A stretch of 64,000 nt of DNA from Anaerolineae bacterium (lineage in GTDB: Bacteria > Chloroflexota > Anaerolineae > Aggregatilineales > Phototrophicaceae). Shown here in pieces: positions 42,940-50,733 of the stretch. The stretch covers positions 62,001-126,000 of the forward strand of contig JAJDWK010000094.1 of NCBI GenBank assembly GCA_022825675.1, written 5' to 3'. Numbering within the stretch: the stretch's first letter is position 1; every line of letters starts with the position of its first letter. Under the pieces are notes generated by a model. It was not told the DNA's origin. It saw only the letters and a list, made by a program, of their open reading frames with translations, and ran no database searches. Made by a program: the position numbers and the translations under genes.

Positions 42940-43587
42940 GTGCACAACTTAAATGCGATATGTGACCAGGTTCGCCAGGATTTGGAAGAGCGCAACAGCG
43001 CGCGTGACCAGGCAATCGCGGGCTCGCGGCAGTTAATTCGCCTCTGCTCGGAGGGCATTCGCGCGTTACATCGGCGGGATTGGGAGACGGCTGACAAGAA
43101 GCTGGCGGCGGCAAAAGCCGGTGCCCGTCAACTGACCGCGGGCCTCAGCGCTTACCCGGAGCTGTATCACAGCGGCTATACCCAGGACGCCCTCAAAGAG
43201 CTTGCCGAAGCCCATCTGACGCGGGCGATACTCCGCGGGGAGCCGTTGCCCGCGCCTAGCGAGCTTGAAATAGAAAGCGCGGCTTGGCTCAAGGGCTTGG
43301 GCGAAGCCGCCACCGAGCTGCGCCGCTTCATCCTCGACATCATGCGGCGGCATGATGGTCACAGCGCCGAAGCCGAAAAGCTGCTGACGGCGATGGACGC
43401 GATTTATGACCAGTTGGTCAGCTTCGACTTCCCCGATGCCTTGACGCGGGGGCTGCGGCGGCAGACCGATGTCGTGCGCGGCGTGTTGGAGCGGACGCGG
43501 GGAGACTTGACGCAGAGCCTGCGCCAGCAAGCACTGCAAGAGGCTTTACGCGAGTTTGAAACGCGGCTGCCGCGTGATTGCGGATAG
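42940..43587 (+). CDS. Translin-family protein
   Basis: 215 residues, almost all alpha-helical. SRQLIRLCSEGIRALHRRDW matches the RxxIRxxH helix of translin, and LKGLGEAATELRRFILD, then DALTRGLRRQTDVVRGVL plus ERTRGDLTQ, match the C-terminal helices (family pattern DALTxGLRRKTDxARxxxERTRGDL). Translin forms ring oligomers that bind single-stranded RNA and DNA; TRAX, its partner, is an RNase, and here acidic TRAX-type catalytic residues are not evident. GTG at 42940 has AAGGAG 9 bases upstream; an earlier GTG at 42919 is possible. A homologue in a bacterium is uncommon. Role unknown. Confidence 0.82.
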   Translation: MHNLNAICDQVRQDLEERNSARDQAIAGSRQLIRLCSEGIRALHRRDWETADKKLAAAKAGARQLTAGLSAYPELYHSGYTQDALKELAEAHLTRAILRGEPLPAPSELEIESAAWLKGLGEAATELRRFILDIMRRHDGHSAEAEKLLTAMDAIYDQLVSFDFPDALTRGLRRQTDVVRGVLERTRGDLTQSLRQQALQEALREFETRLPRDCG

Positions 43588-43593
43588 CAGCCG

Positions 43594-44481
43594 CTAGCGC
43601 GCCACCCGTTTCCATTCGATAAGCGCGCCAGCAACCCAAGTCGGCTTGGGTTGATTGTATAGCGCCGAAGAATCGGTTACGCTGAGGTCAAGCACTTCGC
43701 CCTGCAGCGGTCCCAGCAGATAGCGATAGACCTGCCCGGTATCGCGGGCGTCGCTCTTCGCCTCGACACAGTGCTGATTGTATGCCTGATATTCGCCCCG
43801 TTCCAGCAGACGCATGCCCGCTTCAATGACGGATTTGGCATGCGCCAAGCCAGCGACATCGGGATGATACGCCGCTTCTGGCGCGTCGCCATAGCCGATG
43901 CCGTGGTGGAAAGGGTCCGCCGTGCTGACAACAGCGGCGTCTTGCATCAGCGCGCCCAGCTCGTCAATCCCTGGCAGATTCTGCGGCTGCCCGCCGGCGA
44001 GGTAGGGGTAGCGCTCATACACGCGGGGCGCATCATCAGCGGGGATGCCGCGGCGTTTGAGTTCGGCGCGCCAAAAGTGCCGCCAGCTTATCAGCGCGTG
44101 GTCGCCAGTCCATTCTCGGCGCCCGTCTATTCCCGTACCCTGGATGCCCCAGAACTCGAAGTTGGCGGGGTCTGCGCCCGCGGCGACCGCCACCCGCGCC
44201 GCCTCCATCGCCGGCGTGAAAGCATGCAGGACGCTGAGCACGACAACTTTGTCCGCGCCGCTGTCGAGAGCAGCTTGCACACAGGCGGCAATCTGATAGC
44301 CGCAATCGTGTACGCCGGCGTGAGGGAATATCAGCGCGCCGCCGCCGCTTACTGTATCCGCCAAGCGCCAGCCGCGCCCGCGTTCCAGCTGCGCCAATGT
44401 GCCCGCCTCGCCCAACTCCGCATGCTCACGAGCGTAGAGCGCCAGCACTTTCTTTTGTAATTCCAGGCGGTCCAATTCCAT
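43594..44481 (-). CDS. Memo-like / class III dioxygenase-fold protein
   Basis: 295 residues. GGALIFPHAGVHDCGYQIA (near residue 46), VLSVLHAFT and VSTADPFHHGIGYG follow the order of the PHAG, GxxH and SxDxxH segments of Memo proteins and LigB-type extradiol dioxygenases, which bind iron or copper through these His residues. The C-terminal part has one Cys in YNQHCVEAKSD, where Memo proteins have a conserved Cys. The AMMECR1 and radical SAM partners of the bacterial Memo cluster are not adjacent. Family call is moderate; the reaction is unknown. ATG at 44481 follows GGAGG. Confidence 0.6.
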   Translation of the reverse strand: MELDRLELQKKVLALYAREHAELGEAGTLAQLERGRGWRLADTVSGGGALIFPHAGVHDCGYQIAACVQAALDSGADKVVVLSVLHAFTPAMEAARVAVAAGADPANFEFWGIQGTGIDGRREWTGDHALISWRHFWRAELKRRGIPADDAPRVYERYPYLAGGQPQNLPGIDELGALMQDAAVVSTADPFHHGIGYGDAPEAAYHPDVAGLAHAKSVIEAGMRLLERGEYQAYNQHCVEAKSDARDTGQVYRYLLGPLQGEVLDLSVTDSSALYNQPKPTWVAGALIEWKRVAR

Positions 44482-44825
44482 CGTTCTCGCGCCTCCATCA
44501 GCTAGCGACCGGAAGAAACTCAGTAATTACAAGTAAGTACTGCGACAATCAAATGGTTGCTGAGCGTTCAGCACACAGCCCTTGCCACCGAGAGCACAGA
44601 GGAAAATTGAGCACACCGAGAATAAGATTAAAAGAGCTTTCACATGTTTTTCTCGGTGTACCTCGGTGTACTCGGTGGTAAAAATCCTTGTCGAATCTTT
44701 GCCGCCATAAGTTCCCACTACATACTTGTACTTACTTCTGTGGCCTCTGTGCTGAAGAAGCCTGTATTCTGTTCGCCAAGAGCATTATATCCGCAAAAAT
44801 CATCACTCCCAAGCCAAACTCAGCC
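44482..44825. other. Intergenic region with a large repeat copy
   Basis: 344 bases with no gene. Most of it is the longest copy of the dispersed repeat (44531-44737), followed by about 85 bases in which I see nothing before the rplJ promoter. Confidence 0.6.
44531..44737. repeat. Dispersed palindromic repeat, copy 4 (long form with terminal inverted repeats)
   Basis: AAGTAAGTAC (44531-44540) and GTACTTACTT (44728-44737) are perfect 10-base inverted repeats at the ends. Inside, CCACCGAG (44585-44592) and CTCGGTGG (44671-44678) are the ends of a second, inner palindrome built of CACCGAGG-like units. Size about 207 bases; no coding capacity. Confidence 0.75.
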
Positions 44826-44853
44826 TTGACTGGCTGCCCAGCGCGGCTACAAT
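44826..44853 (+). promoter_or_regulatory. Strong promoter of rplJ-rplL
   Basis: TTGACT (44826-44831), 16-base spacer, TACAAT (44848-44853). The L10 leader begins about 30 bases downstream. Confidence 0.85.
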
Positions 44854-44883
44854 GTCTGCCGATTACACAACCGCATAGCGAAG

Positions 44884-45050
44884 TGAACCGTAGACAGCAG
44901 GTGGGAGCCCTCCCTTAATCGCCTGCCGAGGGTCGCGCAAGCCGCTAGATTTAGCATCGATTGTTGCGATTTTCCTGCGAAAGCTCGATATGGGGAACTC
45001 TGCCTGGCAGCGGACAGCTGGGTTAGCCTGGTGCTTTGCCGGCGCTTTGA
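44884..45050 (+). promoter_or_regulatory. Ribosomal protein L10 leader
   Basis: AGACAGCAGG (44892-44901) and CCTGCCGAGG (44922-44931) around CTTAATC are the conserved core of the L10 leader, to which the L10(L12) complex binds and represses its own operon. GCAGG and CCTGC can pair. The 3' limit is approximate; the sequence up to rplJ can form further stems near 44950-45045. Confidence 0.8.
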
Positions 45051-45066
45051 TTGAAAGGAGCTAAAC

Positions 45067-45618
45067 TTGCCCATCTCCAGAAGTCGCAAGCAAGAGCTTG
45101 TTGCGCAGTATGTCGATATTCTCAAAGAGAGCGATGGCTTTGTATTGGTGCACACGCAGGGTTTGAGCGTGAGCCAGGTGCAAGGGCTGCGCAATGCCGT
45201 GCGCGAGCAGAACGGCCAGTACATCGTGGCGAAAAATACTTTGATGCGGCGGGCTTTGCAAGACGCCAACTGGATCGTGCCCGAAGACCTGTTTTCGGGA
45301 CCAGTGGCGATCATCTTTGGCCGCGACAACATGCCCGGCGTATCCAAGGCGCTGCTGAAACACATCGCTGATGAGCAATTCGACGAGAAGATGCAAGTCA
45401 TCGGCGGCGTCATGAGCGGGGAGATACTCGATTCCCAGCAGGTCGACGCCCTTTCCAAACTGCCGACGCTGGAAGAATTAAGAGCGCAGTTGGCGGGCTT
45501 GGTGGTTTCGCCAGCGCGGGACCTGGTCTCTGTTCTGCATCAAGCGACTGGCGGCGTCGTCAATGTCATCCAAGCCTATATCGACAAGCATGAAGAAGAG
45601 AGCGCTGAAAGCGCCTAG
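45067..45618 (+). CDS. rplJ: 50S ribosomal protein L10
   Basis: 183 residues. KQELVAQYVDILKESDGFVLVHTQGL, VAKNTLMRRAL and GPVAIIFG are L10 motifs; the C-terminal helix beyond residue 150 binds L12 dimers. The start is TTG at 45067, supported by GAAAGGAG 7 bases upstream. rplL follows after 76 bases. Controlled by the upstream leader. Confidence 0.95.
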   Translation: MPISRSRKQELVAQYVDILKESDGFVLVHTQGLSVSQVQGLRNAVREQNGQYIVAKNTLMRRALQDANWIVPEDLFSGPVAIIFGRDNMPGVSKALLKHIADEQFDEKMQVIGGVMSGEILDSQQVDALSKLPTLEELRAQLAGLVVSPARDLVSVLHQATGGVVNVIQAYIDKHEEESAESA

Positions 45619-45694
45619 CGCAGGCAGCGCCCAGTATCGCAAACCAAGTGAAGAGCATAATCGCTGGAATACAGCCTGAAGCGAGGGGAAGACA

Positions 45695-46081
45695 ATGCCA
45701 GACCTTGACAAATTGGTAGAAGAACTTAGCGCGCTGACCATCCTGGAAGCGGCTGACCTGAAGAAGAAGCTGGAAGACGCCTGGGGCGTGGAAGCGGCTG
45801 TCGGCGGCGGCATGATGATGATGGCGCCAGGCGCTGGCGGCGCTGCCGATGCCGAGCCCGAAGAAGAACAAACTGAGTTTGATGTGGTGCTCAAGGAAAT
45901 TGGTCCGAAGAAGATCAATGTCATCAAAGCGGTTCGCGCCATCACGGATTTGGGCTTAAAAGAGGCGAAGCAATTGGTAGAATCCGCCCCAGCCACGGTG
46001 CTGGAAGAGGTCAGCAAAGACACGGCGGAAGATGGCAAATCCAAGCTGGAAGAAGCGGGCGCAGCCGTCGAGCTCAAATAG
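45695..46081 (+). CDS. rplL: 50S ribosomal protein L7/L12
   Basis: 128 residues. The N-terminal dimer domain ([22 protein letters not shown]) is joined by an Ala/Gly/Glu hinge (near 40-60) to the C-terminal domain with [20 protein letters not shown], which contacts translation factors. ATG follows GAGGGGA. Two hairpins lie downstream. Confidence 0.97.
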   Translation: MPDLDKLVEELSALTILEAADLKKKLEDAWGVEAAVGGGMMMMAPGAGGAADAEPEEEQTEFDVVLKEIGPKKINVIKAVRAITDLGLKEAKQLVESAPATVLEEVSKDTAEDGKSKLEEAGAAVELK

Positions 46082-46107
46082 CGCCGCCTCTTCATTCAAG
46101 CATTCAA

Positions 46108-46186
46108 GCGCTTTTCTCGCCCCCTCTGCATAGCGGGAGAAGCGCAGCAGCATACACCCCGAGCAGCCGGCTAGCGCCGGCTCCTC
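46108..46186 (+). terminator. Tandem hairpins after rplL
   Basis: GCGCTTTTCTCGC (46108-46120) pairs with GCGGGAGAAGCGC (46133-46145) with two mismatches; AGCCGGC-TAGC-GCCGGCT (centred near 46174) is a second, perfect stem with pairing flanks GAG/CTC. Neither has a long T tract, so efficiency is uncertain. Confidence 0.55.
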
Positions 46187-46211
46187 TGTGTTGGGGCATG
46201 GGCGCAAGCGC

Positions 46212-46239
46212 CTGACTGGCACCAACCCTGCGCTATACT
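46212..46239 (+). promoter_or_regulatory. Predicted promoter of the kinase-like gene
   Basis: CTGACT (46212-46217), 16-base spacer, TATACT (46234-46239), 37 bases before the ATG. Confidence 0.6.
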
Positions 46240-46275
46240 TGCGTTACGCTTTGATATGTATGCAGGTGGCGTTCC

Positions 46276-47142
46276 ATGCCGAGCCTTTCGTACAGCAAGC
46301 TGTTCGACCCCATCAGCGATATCATCTCGATGATGGAATCGCTCTTGGCGGGTGCCTATGGCGCGACTACGGGCGACCAGCGCGAGTGCTTCAAACGGAT
46401 TCACGCCAACTGTTGGGGCTTAAACACCTTGGTGATGGATGTCATCACCGCGCTGGGCTGGGAAAATGCCGCCACCCGCCCCGCCGTCCGCCGGCGGTTT
46501 AGCGCTCTTCATCAGCCCACGAAGACCACGCTCGAGCATCTGGCGGCTGGCTATGATGGCGCTTTGCAGCCCGAGCAAGCGGAGATTATCAACTTCTCGC
46601 TGCAGTCCATCCAGTCGGTCGCGCGCATGGTCAATAATCTTCAGCGCTATTCCGAGCTGAAACATAAGCTGTTTCGCCCCCAAGTGCGGGATATTTTCGG
46701 CGGCGCGCTGATGCAGAGAACGCGCTCGATTTTGGGCTACTTCAGAGCCAAACCGCCTCATTTCCACTACCGGGTCAGCGGCGATGAAGCCAGCCTGGCT
46801 TTTGCCTTTAGCGAAATTTTGCTTAACACGATGCGCTACGGCGGCGTCAAGCAGGAGAATCTGCTGCTGGAGTGGCAGCGGAAAAGCGATTGGGTCGACT
46901 ATTCAATCTTTGACAATGGGCTTGGCATCAAAGAGACGGAGCAAGAGCAAATATATCTGCCCTTCTGGCAGGCGGACAGCGAAAGCCCCGGGCTTGGGCT
47001 GGGCTTGTATTTGGCGAAGGCGTATATTGTCGCCAGCGGCGGCAAAATCAACTTGAGAACGAAAGCGCCTGGCGTCACTGTGACAAAGATTTCCCTCCGG
47101 TCAGACGCCCGGCATCGCGCCCACAGGCGATTTTTCCGCTGA
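46276..47142 (+). CDS. Histidine-kinase-like ATPase without an H-box histidine
   Basis: 288 residues, soluble. The N-terminal helices (FDPISDIISMMESLLAGAYG) align with a kinase H-box region (normally HxLRTPLxxIxGxxELLLxG), but the His is absent. The HATPase domain (about 165-280) is intact: FSEILLNTMRYGG (N-box), IFDNGLGI (G1), LGLGLYLAKAY (G2). Such proteins may act as anti-sigma-like kinases, phosphatases or receptors of another kinase. No sensory domain or membrane helix. ATG at 46276 follows AGGTGG. It has its own promoter downstream of rplL. Confidence 0.75.
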   Translation: MPSLSYSKLFDPISDIISMMESLLAGAYGATTGDQRECFKRIHANCWGLNTLVMDVITALGWENAATRPAVRRRFSALHQPTKTTLEHLAAGYDGALQPEQAEIINFSLQSIQSVARMVNNLQRYSELKHKLFRPQVRDIFGGALMQRTRSILGYFRAKPPHFHYRVSGDEASLAFAFSEILLNTMRYGGVKQENLLLEWQRKSDWVDYSIFDNGLGIKETEQEQIYLPFWQADSESPGLGLGLYLAKAYIVASGGKINLRTKAPGVTVTKISLRSDARHRAHRRFFR

Positions 47143-47211
47143 AGCGACGCGCAGATAGACTGCGCGAATTGCGTTATACTACCGCGATAGTCACAGTATC
47201 GGAGCGATTGT

Positions 47212-48183
47212 ATGAGCAGAGATAGAGTTTTTGTCAGCCGCCAACTCCCGCCCGCGGCGCTGGACAGGCTGGCGCAGCATTGTGACCTGGAGGTCTGGCA
47301 GGATTTTCTGCCGCCGGACTATGCGGTATTGCGCGAAAAAACTGAAAGCGCCCAGGGCTTGCTGAGCCTGCTGACGGACCGCATAGACGCGCCGCTGCTG
47401 GATGCGGCCAGCCAGCTGAAAGTTGTCAGCAATATGGCGGTGGGGTACGACAATATCGATGTCGCCGCCGCCAGCCAGCGGGGCATCCCTGTGGGCAATA
47501 CGCCAGAAGTGCTCAACGAGACCACTGCCGATTTCGCCTTCGCCCTGCTGATGAGCGTTGCCCGCCGCATCCCCGAAGGCAAAAAATACATCAGCGATGG
47601 CAAATGGCGGACCTGGCACCCGACTGTGCTCGCGGGGCAAGACATCTATGGAGCGACGCTTGGCATCATCGGCTTGGGGCGCATCGGGCGGGCGGTGGCG
47701 CAGCGCGCGCGCGGCTTTGATATGCGCCTCCTGGTCAACACTTTGGAGCCGGAGAGCGAGGTACAAGCGCTGGGGGCGGAGAAGGTCTCGCTGGAGGCGC
47801 TGCTGCAAGCGAGCGATTTTGTCAGCCTGCATGTGCCGCTGACGGCGGCTACGCATCATCTCATCGGGAAGCGCGAGCTGGCGCTGATGAAGCCGACGGC
47901 AATCCTGATAAACACGGCGCGCGGCAGCGTTGTCGAGCCGGCGGCGCTGGCGGCGGCGCTGCGAGAAAAGAGCATATTGGCAGCGGGCTTGGATGTTACC
48001 GAGCCGGAGCCTATCCCGCTTGATGACCCGCTGCTGCAGCTGGACAACTGCCTGGTGGTGCCGCATATCGCCAGCGCAAGCGTCGCCACGCGCGCAAAAA
48101 TGGCGGAGATGGCGGTGGACAATGTCATCGCCGGGCTGCGTGGCGAGCGCCTCCCCACTTGCGTCAACCCGGAAATCTATTAG
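47212..48183 (+). CDS. D-2-hydroxyacid dehydrogenase, glyoxylate reductase-like
   Basis: 323 residues. [18 protein letters not shown] binds NAD(P)H; NTARGSVV (Arg near 237), EPEPIP (Glu) and VPHIASAS (His) are the catalytic triad of the family. [11 protein letters not shown] and [15 protein letters not shown] are typical of glyoxylate/hydroxypyruvate reductases. Reduces glyoxylate or hydroxypyruvate in the cytoplasm. A TATACT at 47175-47180 is the probable -10, with no good -35. No ribosome site stands out other than GGAGCGA before the ATG. Confidence 0.93.
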   Translation: MSRDRVFVSRQLPPAALDRLAQHCDLEVWQDFLPPDYAVLREKTESAQGLLSLLTDRIDAPLLDAASQLKVVSNMAVGYDNIDVAAASQRGIPVGNTPEVLNETTADFAFALLMSVARRIPEGKKYISDGKWRTWHPTVLAGQDIYGATLGIIGLGRIGRAVAQRARGFDMRLLVNTLEPESEVQALGAEKVSLEALLQASDFVSLHVPLTAATHHLIGKRELALMKPTAILINTARGSVVEPAALAAALREKSILAAGLDVTEPEPIPLDDPLLQLDNCLVVPHIASASVATRAKMAEMAVDNVIAGLRGERLPTCVNPEIY

Positions 48184-48414
48184 CGGCGCGGCGGCGATAC
48201 CCCAGTACCGAAATAGCAAATTCGCCGCTTGCCGAAGTGAGAAATCCCGCCTAAAATTGCAGCGTACTCACAGTTGACACGCTGATGCGCGTCCTGTCCC
48301 GCGGGCAGGGCGCTTCTGTACTACCCAAAATTGGAGCATAGGAAAGAGCGGAGGTCGCTGAGACCAAAGGAGTAAGACGCCGCAGAGGCCTTCGCAGTAA
48401 GAAAGGGAAGTATC
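48184..48414. other. Leader and intergenic region of greA
   Basis: 231 bases. A TTGACA at 48274-48279 lacks a partner -10. An imperfect hairpin at 48289-48313 (GCGTCCTG.CCC with GGGCAGGGCGC) follows and could be a weak terminator or an attenuator. AAAGGGAAG precedes the greA start. Confidence 0.4.
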
Positions 48415-48909
48415 ATGGCTGAACGAGGAAGACGCATCCAGCTGACGAAGCAGGGCTATCGCAAATTGCAGCGCGAGCTACATGTCCTCACCAGCGTGGA
48501 GAACACTAAAGTTGCCGAAATGCTGGCGGAAGCGCGCGAGGATGACCAGGGAGAAGAAGCGGTATTCTTTGACGCGATGGTTTCCAAAGAGCGCCTTGAT
48601 GAGCGCATCTCGCACTTGCAGGATGTGCTCGCCCGGGCGGTTATTGTTGATGTCAATGAAGATCCGCACACAATCTCGCCCGGCAACCGCGTCACCGTAT
48701 ACGACACCGTAGAGCAGGAAGAATTCCCGCTGGACTTGTTTGATACGGAAGAAATCACCCATGGGCGGCGCGGCGTTTCTCTCGATTCGCCGGTGGGACG
48801 CGCGCTCTTGGGCAAGAAAAAGGGCGACCGCGTCAAGGTGCAAGTGCCGAATGGGCTCGTGACCTTCAAGGTGCTGAAAATAGAAGCGATTCCCGACGAT
48901 GCAATCTAA
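48415..48909 (+). CDS. greA: Transcript cleavage factor GreA/GreB family
   Basis: 164 residues. The N-terminal coiled coil (LTKQGYRKLQRELHVL to about residue 75) carries acidic residues at its tip (EDDQGEEA) where GreA has the DxxE that supports RNA cleavage by RNA polymerase; the C-terminal FKBP-like domain has ISPGNRVTVYD and SPVGRALLGKKKGDRV. The tip differs from the usual DLSENAEY, so it could be a GreA paralogue with changed activity. The gene is followed by a strong terminator. Confidence 0.85.
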   Translation: MAERGRRIQLTKQGYRKLQRELHVLTSVENTKVAEMLAEAREDDQGEEAVFFDAMVSKERLDERISHLQDVLARAVIVDVNEDPHTISPGNRVTVYDTVEQEEFPLDLFDTEEITHGRRGVSLDSPVGRALLGKKKGDRVKVQVPNGLVTFKVLKIEAIPDDAI

Positions 48910-48934
48910 GCGGGGCAGCCGCCATCAGAATGAA

Positions 48935-48963
48935 ATGGGGCGCTCTGGCAGCGCCTCATTTTT
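48935..48963 (+). terminator. Rho-independent terminator of greA
   Basis: ATGGGGCGCT (48935-48944) pairs with AGCGCCTCAT (48950-48959) with one G-T pair, loop CTGGC, followed by TTTTTG. Confidence 0.92.
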
Positions 48964-49029
48964 GTTCTTTTTTACCGTGCTCGCGCGGTTGAGACCGCAA
49001 ACAGCACGCGACCTAATGCCAGACAGCGC

Positions 49030-49593
49030 TTAATCCGCAATTGGCAAATCTTCCAGATAATCCAGCACGCTGGAAAGCAGATAAGGCGTTAGCGCGAGCG
49101 TGGCAGTCGCCACTTCGGGCTCGCTGCGGGCGAGGGATTCGGCATCCTGCAAGAGTTGAATCAGCGCGTCAGTTACCAGCGAGACCCAGCCGACCGTCTC
49201 CAGCATCACCGTGCTGAGCAATTCGGGCTCCCGCCGGGCGTTGAGAACGAGCCAGGAAGCCGCTTCCATCATCGGCATCATCGCCATCATCGCGGCGGAC
49301 AAGCTCAACATCATCAGGCGCTGCGCTTCTGGCGACATGCCCGCCAATTCTGTTTCCGCGCGCATGTGCTCGGCGACGCGCGCCATAATCGTTGCCGCCA
49401 GCCGCGCCGGTGCCCGCTTGTGCGGGGCGCGCTTGAGCAGGGCATCCACCCGCTGCATGCGGTTGAACTCCCGCGCGGCGGAGTGGTCGCTATGCAGCAG
49501 CTCCGCCAGTTTTTGTGTCATCTCGTCGGGGAGCTGCCCGTCAAGCGCTTGCTGCATCATGTCTTGCGAGGCGCGCGTCCGCTCATCAGCCAT
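49030..49593 (-). CDS. Membrane anti-sigma factor-like protein
   Basis: 187 residues. Residues 1-75 (LDGQLPDEMTQKLAELLHSD) look like an anti-sigma domain that lacks the HxxxCxxC zinc motif. Two hydrophobic segments follow (about 108-130 and 138-165), then a short acidic tail. It starts 1 base after the ECF sigma gene, the usual arrangement for a cognate pair. It would hold the sigma factor at the membrane; the signal that releases it is unknown. ATG at 49593 follows AAAGGA. Confidence 0.75.
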   Translation of the reverse strand: MADERTRASQDMMQQALDGQLPDEMTQKLAELLHSDHSAAREFNRMQRVDALLKRAPHKRAPARLAATIMARVAEHMRAETELAGMSPEAQRLMMLSLSAAMMAMMPMMEAASWLVLNARREPELLSTVMLETVGWVSLVTDALIQLLQDAESLARSEPEVATATLALTPYLLSSVLDYLEDLPIAD

Positions 49594-49594
49594 G

Positions 49595-50197
49595 TCAATT
49601 TCCTTTCCCGCTGGGGTCGGCAAGGCGGTCGCTTTCTTCCGCGTCTTGTAGCAATCCAGCCAATTTTTTGCGCGCGCGATGCAATCGCGATTTAATCGCG
49701 CTTTCGGTGGTGCCCATGGCTGCGGCGATTTCGGCATAGGAATAGTGATACCAATAGCGATAAATCACGGCGAGGCGATAGCCGGCGTCCAAATGCTCCA
49801 GCAAGCCCTGGACGAATGCGCTCAGCTCCCCCTGCATGGCGGCTTGTTCCGGCAGGGGGTCGCTGCTGCTTAATGCCAGCGCGGCTGCCGTTGGTTCGTC
49901 ATCCAGCGAAACCAGCTGCATGCGGCGCTTTCGCAAGCGGTCAATGCAGTGGTTTGAGGCAATCGAAAGTATCCAGGTTTTGATTGAACGGGCGATATCA
50001 TAGCGATGCAGGTTCACAAAAACCCGCAAGAAAGTCTCTTGCGTGGCGTCTTCCGCCTCTGCCGGGTCGCTCAACATGCGGTAGCAGAGGTTGTACACTG
50101 GGTCCTGAAACAGGTATAGCAGCTCGGCAAAGGCATCTTGATCGCCTTGCTTAGCCTGCTGCACCCAGGTGAGGATGACTGGGTCTTGTTCAGCCAC
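49595..50197 (-). CDS. ECF-type RNA polymerase sigma factor
   Basis: 200 residues. Region 2 (LLYLFQDPVYNLCYRML, DATQETFLRVF, KTWILSIASNHCIDRLRKRR) recognises the -10, and region 4 (YRYWYHYSYAEIAAAMGTTESAIKSRLHRARKKL) the -35. Start GTG at 50197, weakly supported. The anti-sigma gene follows after 1 base. Upstream lies a CATAAT box but no clear ECF-type promoter. Confidence 0.93.
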   Translation of the reverse strand: MAEQDPVILTWVQQAKQGDQDAFAELLYLFQDPVYNLCYRMLSDPAEAEDATQETFLRVFVNLHRYDIARSIKTWILSIASNHCIDRLRKRRMQLVSLDDEPTAAALALSSSDPLPEQAAMQGELSAFVQGLLEHLDAGYRLAVIYRYWYHYSYAEIAAAMGTTESAIKSRLHRARKKLAGLLQDAEESDRLADPSGKGN

Positions 50198-50304
50198 AGC
50201 GGTAGTCCAGTTTCATTCCAGTCCATGGGCTTTCTGGCTGCCCGCCTAGAATTATGCCTGAGGAATGGCAAATAAAACGCAAGAAAATTGTAAAATCTGC
50301 CAGC

Positions 50305-50682
50305 TCATGCTTGAATCAAGAGCTCAGCGGTGGCGGCGTTGGTCGCCAAGGGCACATTATGCACATTACAAATCCGCAGCAGGCTTTGGATGTCGGGGTC
50401 ATGCGGGTGTTTGCCCAGCGGATCAACAAAGAAGAAGACGGCGGTAACCCGCCCTTCCGCCACCATGGCGGCAATTTGCGCGTCCCCGCCGTAAGGACCC
50501 GACAGCATGCGGCTGGCATCTAAGCCAGCTTTTTCCTTGATGAGCTGCCCGGTGGTCTTGGTAGCGACCAAGTTGAATTCCCGCAGGCGCGCTTTATGGT
50601 CGATGACAAAGGCGACCATGTCCGCTTTTTTGCCATCGTGGGCGATTAAGGCGAGCGTTTTTTGCGCGCTTTGTTCAGGCAT
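50305..50682 (-). CDS. mgsA: Methylglyoxal synthase
   Basis: 125 residues. IAHDGKKADM with His15 and Asp16, GPYGGDAQI with Asp67 (Asp71 of Escherichia coli MgsA, the catalytic base) and DPLGKHPHDPD with the phosphate-binding His are all present. Converts dihydroxyacetone phosphate to methylglyoxal, a bypass used when phosphate is short. It lies 51 bases after the GT4 gene on the same strand. Confidence 0.96.
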   Translation of the reverse strand: MPEQSAQKTLALIAHDGKKADMVAFVIDHKARLREFNLVATKTTGQLIKEKAGLDASRMLSGPYGGDAQIAAMVAEGRVTAVFFFVDPLGKHPHDPDIQSLLRICNVHNVPLATNAATAELLIQA

Positions 50683-50733
50683 AGGGCAGCGACCGGCGGA
50701 ATAAATCGATGGGCGGGGATGTGATCGGGAAAG

